Part shown: in pieces, positions 25,301 through 31,300 of the stretch | How positions within the stretch are numbered: position 1 is the first letter of the stretch | Layout: the number at the start of each line of letters is the position of its first letter | Origin: Methylosinus sporium | GTDB taxonomy: Bacteria; Pseudomonadota; Alphaproteobacteria; Rhizobiales; Beijerinckiaceae | Reading direction: 5' to 3' | DNA: 52,145 nucleotides | Assembly (NCBI RefSeq): GCF_003113265.1 | Contig: NZ_PUIV01000027.1 | Span: 1-52,145, forward strand | Translations under genes and position numbers: made by a program | Notes under the pieces: generated by a model | Seen by the model: only the letters and a program-made list of their open reading frames with translations | Told to the model about the DNA's origin: nothing | Database searches by the model: none

Positions 25301-28300
25301 TCCACCGGCACATGCACGCCGCGCCGGTCCTGCCACGAAGCGCGCAAGCGGCGGTCGATGATGACGTCCTGGCCATAACCGGCGTCGAACTTGTAGGTGT
25401 CGCCGCCGTCGCCGCCGATCAGCGTGTCGTTACCGTCGCGCCCGTCGAGCGTTTCGGCGAAGTTCGAGCCGGTGATCGTCTCGTCCGCGCCGGCGCCGAC
25501 GAGGTCGATGTCCTCGGGATTGACGTCGAGGAACGAGACCGTGCGGTCAGTGAAGACGAGGTCTTCCACCGCGTAAGTCTGCGCGCCGTCGCGCACGTAC
25601 TGGTTCTGCAGCGTTATGCGCTGCCCGGTCGCCTCGACCACCACCAGGAGGTCGAGCGCGGTGCGCGTGAAGGTCACGTCGGTCGAGGCCAGGCCCCCGA
25701 ACAGCACGCGATCGGCGCCCGAGCTGTCGAGGATCGTGTCGTTCCCCTCGCCCGCGGCGACATGATAGGCGTCGTTGCCGTCGAAGCCGATCAGCGTATC
25801 GTCGCCGGCCCCGCCGTCGATCTCGTCGGACAGCGGATCGAAGCCGTAGATCGTGTCGTCGCCGTCGGTCTTCGCGATATCGATATAGTGCTGGGCGAGC
25901 TTGTAGGCGGACCAGGTCGTGCCGTCGCCGAAGACGACGTCCTCGATGAGGTTGATGAAGCCGAGGATCGGGACCTGCTCGAGGAAATCGGAAAGCGTGA
26001 CCTCGTCCGTCGCGCCGGCAACGCGCATCGTCAGCGTGTCGCTCGCGCCCTCGCGCAGGAATTCGAGGTCGGTCCAGCGGAGGTCGTCGGCGAATTGCAG
26101 CCTGTCGTGCTGCGGCGGCGAGAACAGGCCGGGGATCGCATTGTCGAGGATCACGTCGCGGCCGTAGCCGCGTCCATAGATATAGGTGTCGTCGCCTTCC
26201 TTGCCCGACAGGAAATCGTCGCCCGCCCCGCCGTCGAGCGTATTGTCGTTGAGGAAGCCGTAGATCGCGTCGTCGCCGTCGGTCTTCGCGTTCTGGAGAA
26301 CCTGCTCGATGATCTGGGTGAACTCGAGGCTGGAGCCGTCCCCGAAGACAAAGCGCTCGATCAGGTTCGGCCCCACATAATCCAGCCCCTCGCTGCTGCC
26401 GAGCAGGTCGCCGAACAGGCCCAGCCCTGTGCGTATGCCCGCGAACTGACCGACGATCTCGATGGCGTCGCTCGTCTCGACCCCGTCCGCGAGCAGCGTG
26501 ATCGTGAGATTGTCGCTCTCCCCGTCGCGGGTCAGCTCGAGGTCGCTTGCGGCGATATCGCCCTGGAATCGCAGGAAGTCGATCCCCGCCTTGGCCAGGC
26601 CGAAGGAGAACGCGCCCTGGTCGTCGATCACGTCCTGTCCGTCGCCGCGTTCGAAGATATAGAAATCGCCGCCCGCGCTGCCGCTCATGTAATCGTTGCC
26701 CTTGCCGCCCCACAATATGTCGGCGGAGCCCGAGCCCATCAGACTGTCGTTATAGACTCCGGCCACACGGTCCTTGTCGACGACCTCCATCGCCATGCGG
26801 AAACGGTCCCACACCGCGCCGTCGGCGAAGACGATCGCGTCCACCCCGGTCTCGAACTGCTTGCCGCTCGAAAGGTAGTCGTTGAGCTCGCCCAGAAACT
26901 GGTCGGTCAACCGGATTTCGCGCGCGCCGTTATCGATCCGGAGGATCAGGTCCTGGCCGATGCGCAAGGCCTCGACCTGGTCGGCATAGACGTCGGTGAA
27001 GCGCAGCTCGTCGTTGTCGTTCAGATCCTGGTCGTAGATCACGTCGGCGCCCGAGCCGCGACCCACGAAGTAGTAGTCGGAGCCCCCGCCGCCGGTCACA
27101 TGCTGGTCGCCCGCCGTCAGAATGAAGAAATCGTCGCCGTCGGTCCCGGCGACTTCGGCCTCCGCGGCCTGGCGCCGCACGATCCGCGTCTCGTCGATCG
27201 AAAGCGCGTGCGCCACGCCTTCCAGATCGAGGTCGACCCCTATCGTCTCGAACGCGGGCAGCAGCATCTGCATGATGAAGGCCTGGTCGACCGCCACCGC
27301 GCCGCCCAGCGGGTTGGCGTCGCCCGCCGGCTTGTAGTCCGGGTAGATCTGCCAGAGAATCTCGTTCCAGTCGGTAAGGTAGTCGAGCACAGCATCATTG
27401 TCGTTCGACGCGGGCGCGGCCTCGAAGATCGCCTCGAACAGCGGCGCGAGCTCGCGGTTGCGCGTCTCGCCCGTCGCCGTGTCGACCACCACAGGAACCG
27501 AGTGGTAGGAATCGCTCGTCACGTCGTAAGTAAAACCGCGCGCGAAATCGGAAAGACCGCCCTGCAACGCCAGCCGCACGGCAAAGCGCCGCGAGGTGAC
27601 GACATATTGCTCCATTACCGGCTGGAGAAGGTCGATCATCGCGCCGACGCCGGAGACGTAGCGTCCCGGATCGCTCGAAAGATTGGCGCTTCCGGTCGGC
27701 CCCACCGCATAGTCGATATGCCCGGTCGCGTTATCGAGCGTCGCCGAAAGCATCTGCGGCTGGAAGTCGATCCCGCCGAGCGAGGTCGCGAAGTGGAACT
27801 GCGCCGGCGTGAGCATCTCGACGCGGTAGGTGGAATCGTCGGCCGAATCGACTTCGTCGAGCGTATCGAAATCGATCGCGTAATTTCGCAGGTTGAATTC
27901 GCGGCTGTCGCCGGTCTTCCATTCGAGCTGGATCGCGCGGTCGAGGTTACGGGCCCAGACGTAGAATGTCCCGTCCCGGTCGGTAACCTCGACGGTGTAG
28001 TCGACCGCCTGTCCGTTGGTGAAGCGCACTCCGATGCGGTCGACCGGAAGATCGGCATAGGGGTTGAAGCCGATCTGCTCGACGCGCCACTCGGTCCCCG
28101 CGTCGTGGGCGAGCGCGAGGATGTCGTCCTTCGTCGCATAGATCGTCGCCGGATCGGAGGCGAGCTTCCACGCGCCGTCGGCCTGCTCGACGCCATAGTC
28201 GAGGATCGCCGCACGGCCGTCGACCACCTGCATCAGATACGGCGCTTCCGCGCGGAACTGGATCGCCGAGGCGCGATCCGACGGCGACCACATCTGTTCG

Positions 28301-31300
28301 AGGCGCCAGCCGCCTCCCATGGCGAGCAGCTCCTCGAGGCTGGCGCGCGCGATGGGCGCGCCTTGGGCGTCAGTCACCGACGCCCCGCTGGCGAGCGTCC
28401 AATACCCCCCTTGCGCATCCTCGACATAGACGCCGCGGTCGAGCAACGCCGCCCCGCCGTCCGCATCGGCGCCGATCAGCACAGGCGTCAGCTCGCGCGT
28501 CAGCTCGAGGCTCTCGCCCCATTTGCCCAGCACTTTGCCCGCCTGCGCGACGAGTTCGCCCAGCTTCATCGAGGTCATGCCGGCGGCGGTGGAGGTCGCG
28601 AGCTCCTCCAGCGCGACGTCATTGGCCATCGCGACCGAAAGGTCGGTGATCCGTCCGAACCCCTTGGCGTCGAGCCTCTGACCCGCCTGCCAATCGGCCT
28701 TGCCCGCCTCGCCGGCGTATTTGGTGTCGGTGTCGCTCGAGGCGAAGATCGCTTCGAACATCGTCGAGACCTCGCCCGAGGCGAAGGTCACCGAGCCATA
28801 CGACAGCAGCCGAGCGCCCGCGGCCGTGGTCGCGCCGAGCGGCGTCGACGCCAGCGACAGCTCGGTGACGCCGAGCTCGTCGAGCGATTTCAGCTCGCCC
28901 GCATCGGTCTCCCCGTCGCCGTCCGCATCCCGCCAAACGCGCAAGTCGGCCCAAACGGCGTCGGCCATCGTAATCTTGCGGTCGCCATTGCCGTCATGCT
29001 GCGCCAGATCGGCGAAGCCGCCGTCGAAGCGGCCGCCGAACATCTCCGAAATATCATCGATCCGGCCATTGCCGTTGCGGTCGAGCGCGAGGAAGCCGTC
29101 GTCGCCATCGAGCCAGCCGGTCTTTTGCCGGAACAGGTCGCCGTCGAGGTCGAACCATGAATGGCTTCGCGCGAGGCCGGTCGCCTCGAGGCCGTCGCCG
29201 TCGAGGTCGATGACCAGCGGGTCGTTGCCGGCCGACCATTCGAGCGCCTTGGCGAAGCGCTGCGTCGCCGCCACGGTCGACAAGAGAGTGTCGGCGTAAA
29301 CGGAATAATAGAGCGCCGCCCCGATCGCGCCGGGAACGAGGTTGAGCACCGGCAGGAGCGCCTGCAGCGGATTGACCGCGCGGAACACCATGCCGAGCGA
29401 GCCCTCGCCTTCCAGGCCGAACTGCCCGGCGCCGAGCCGCGAGCCGACGATATCGACGTTCTCGATCTTCATCCAGCCGTTGAGCGCGCCGTCGGACGGC
29501 GTGGAAAGCGCGCTGCTGTCCAGCCCGAACACCGCGCGGAACAGCTGGTCGAACTGGTTGGTGACATACATGTCGAGGTTGCCCTCGGCGTCATATTTGA
29601 AGCCGTAGGTCATCCAGGGCAGCAGATGGTCCTGATAGATCCCTCGGGTCGGGTCCTGGAGATTGCCCTGCAGGATGTTGGCGAAGCCGATCGCGCTGCC
29701 GACCAACCCGTTGATCGCGAGGCCCGCCACGCCGCCATTGGCGTCGCCGCCGGTCAGCGGCAGGCCATAGAACTTCAGCACGTCATTGTGCTGGGCGTCC
29801 ATGATCGTGGTGTTCGACGCGTACCAGAAATTGTCCGAATTATCGTGTCCGTCCTCGACGATCTTCTGCTCGCCATTCTCGAAATAGGCGTAGCGCCCGC
29901 CGCCGAGCGAGACGCTGCCCTCCACATCCCCCCAGAGCTCGCCGCCGTCCGACGTGTTGAAGATCCAGTCGCGGCCGAGGCCGCCGGCGGTAATGGCCCT
30001 TTCACCGCCGAGAGAGACGAGCCAATCGTCCCCGGCGCCGCCATCGAGCGTGAGATGAAGATCGGTTTCCGCGACGGGCCCCGAAACATGATCGAGGAAC
30101 TCCCCTTGTCGGATGAAATCGGGCTTCCAGGCAAAAAGAAAATCATTCCCTTCATTCCCCGAAGCCTGCCCTGACCCGCTGTGAATGAGCCAGTCGTCTC
30201 CCTGGTTTCCGCGAATGTCGGCGTAACCCTTCGCCATCATGAAGTCGATCTGATCGTCGCCCGCGACGGTCAACTGACCCGAGTCCAAACGCTCCTCACC
30301 ATCGACGACCGTCATCGCCTTGGCGCCGCTGAGCTTGAACGCCGCCTTCGTAATTGCACTCGATATGAGGCGCTGGATATGTTCGTATTCGCTCGACAGC
30401 TCGTCCGACACGGCTTTGAACGTCGCGCCGAGCCCCCATTCGGGGAAGGCGACGTCCAGAATTTGGAATGTGAGCTTCGCGAGCTCGGTCGAGTCGCTCG
30501 CGTCATAGGCGAAACGCACCGCAGTGCCGACGCCTCCGGTCAGTAGAGTCAGCGCGGCATTTTCGAAAATCATTTTCGTTACGCCAGCGGCGGCGTCTTT
30601 CAGCAGCTCCGGAGAAAGGTCGAGCTTCAATTCCTTGATCAAATCAGCGACCGAAATATTCAAATCCTTCGAAATCTGATAGAGCCCGAGCCCGATGAGG
30701 CCGATCATCGTCATGTCGAGTGCGCCGAGCTTGTCGGAAAGACCGACAAATTTTCCACCCACCCCGACCGATCCGCTCGAGTTCTTACTGGCTGCCTCGA
30801 TGACGTTCTTTAAGGCGTCGAGCTTGCCGAGCGCCTTTCGCTCGACATTTTTAGCGACTTTCTGGGCGTCATATTCAGCGAGGTCGATCCCGTTGATGTC
30901 GTGCAGACCGGCCTTTTGAAACGCTTCGATGATCTTGAGCCTGCTGCTGACGCTGGTATTGCCGTTCGGACCATCGAAGCGATTGTTCCAATCGAGGCCC
31001 GCAGCCTGCAACACAGCACGATTCCTAAAAAAAGAATCGCCCTCCAACACACCAAGGGATTTATGTTGAGCGTAATACCTAGCATATATTTCATCTGTCG
31101 AAAGCCCGCCGAGTCCTTGCAAGCGAGGGTCTGCGTTGTTCAACACGAAGGCGGCTGGCAGCGACGACTTGTCTACGCCCGGCAGAGAGGTATGCTTTGA
31201 GGCGAGAAAATTCTGGAAATTTTTTATGTAATTGTCTAGTTCGGCCAGTCTTCCATGATCGGAGATAACACCCTCATCACTGATGTTGAATTTTGTCTGA

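Larger units (their letters stand above)
11410..27110 (-). repeat. main RTX shaft: alternating nonapeptide repeats and HCBP-related modules
   Basis: Over roughly 5,200 residues one unit recurs. First come several GGxGxDxLx nonapeptides (for example GGAGDDTLSGG), then a xYxFxxGDGxDxIxD turn, then a 70-90 residue beta-rich module with a DRI-type segment ending in a hallmark FADGxxW motif. The last module matches the 'hemolysin-type calcium-binding related' family. The nonapeptides form calcium-filled parallel beta-rolls after export. The coding DNA is extremely GC-rich and repetitive, so long open frames also appear on the opposite strand. Confidence 0.85.

Noticed and set aside
7720-27110. Regularly spaced short DNA repeats resembling an array
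   Set aside because: The periodicity comes from coded nonapeptide and module repeats in a single open frame. There are no constant direct repeats separated by unique spacers, so this is not CRISPR.
325-30174. Very long plus-strand open frames opposite the giant gene (for example 3043-8091, 14533-18177, 18325-23022, 23140-29160)
   Set aside because: They are antisense shadows of a GC-rich, periodic Gly/Asp repeat gene. They lack recognisable domains, are Arg/Val/Asp-biased in a way dictated by the opposite strand, and their ends follow no ribosome sites.
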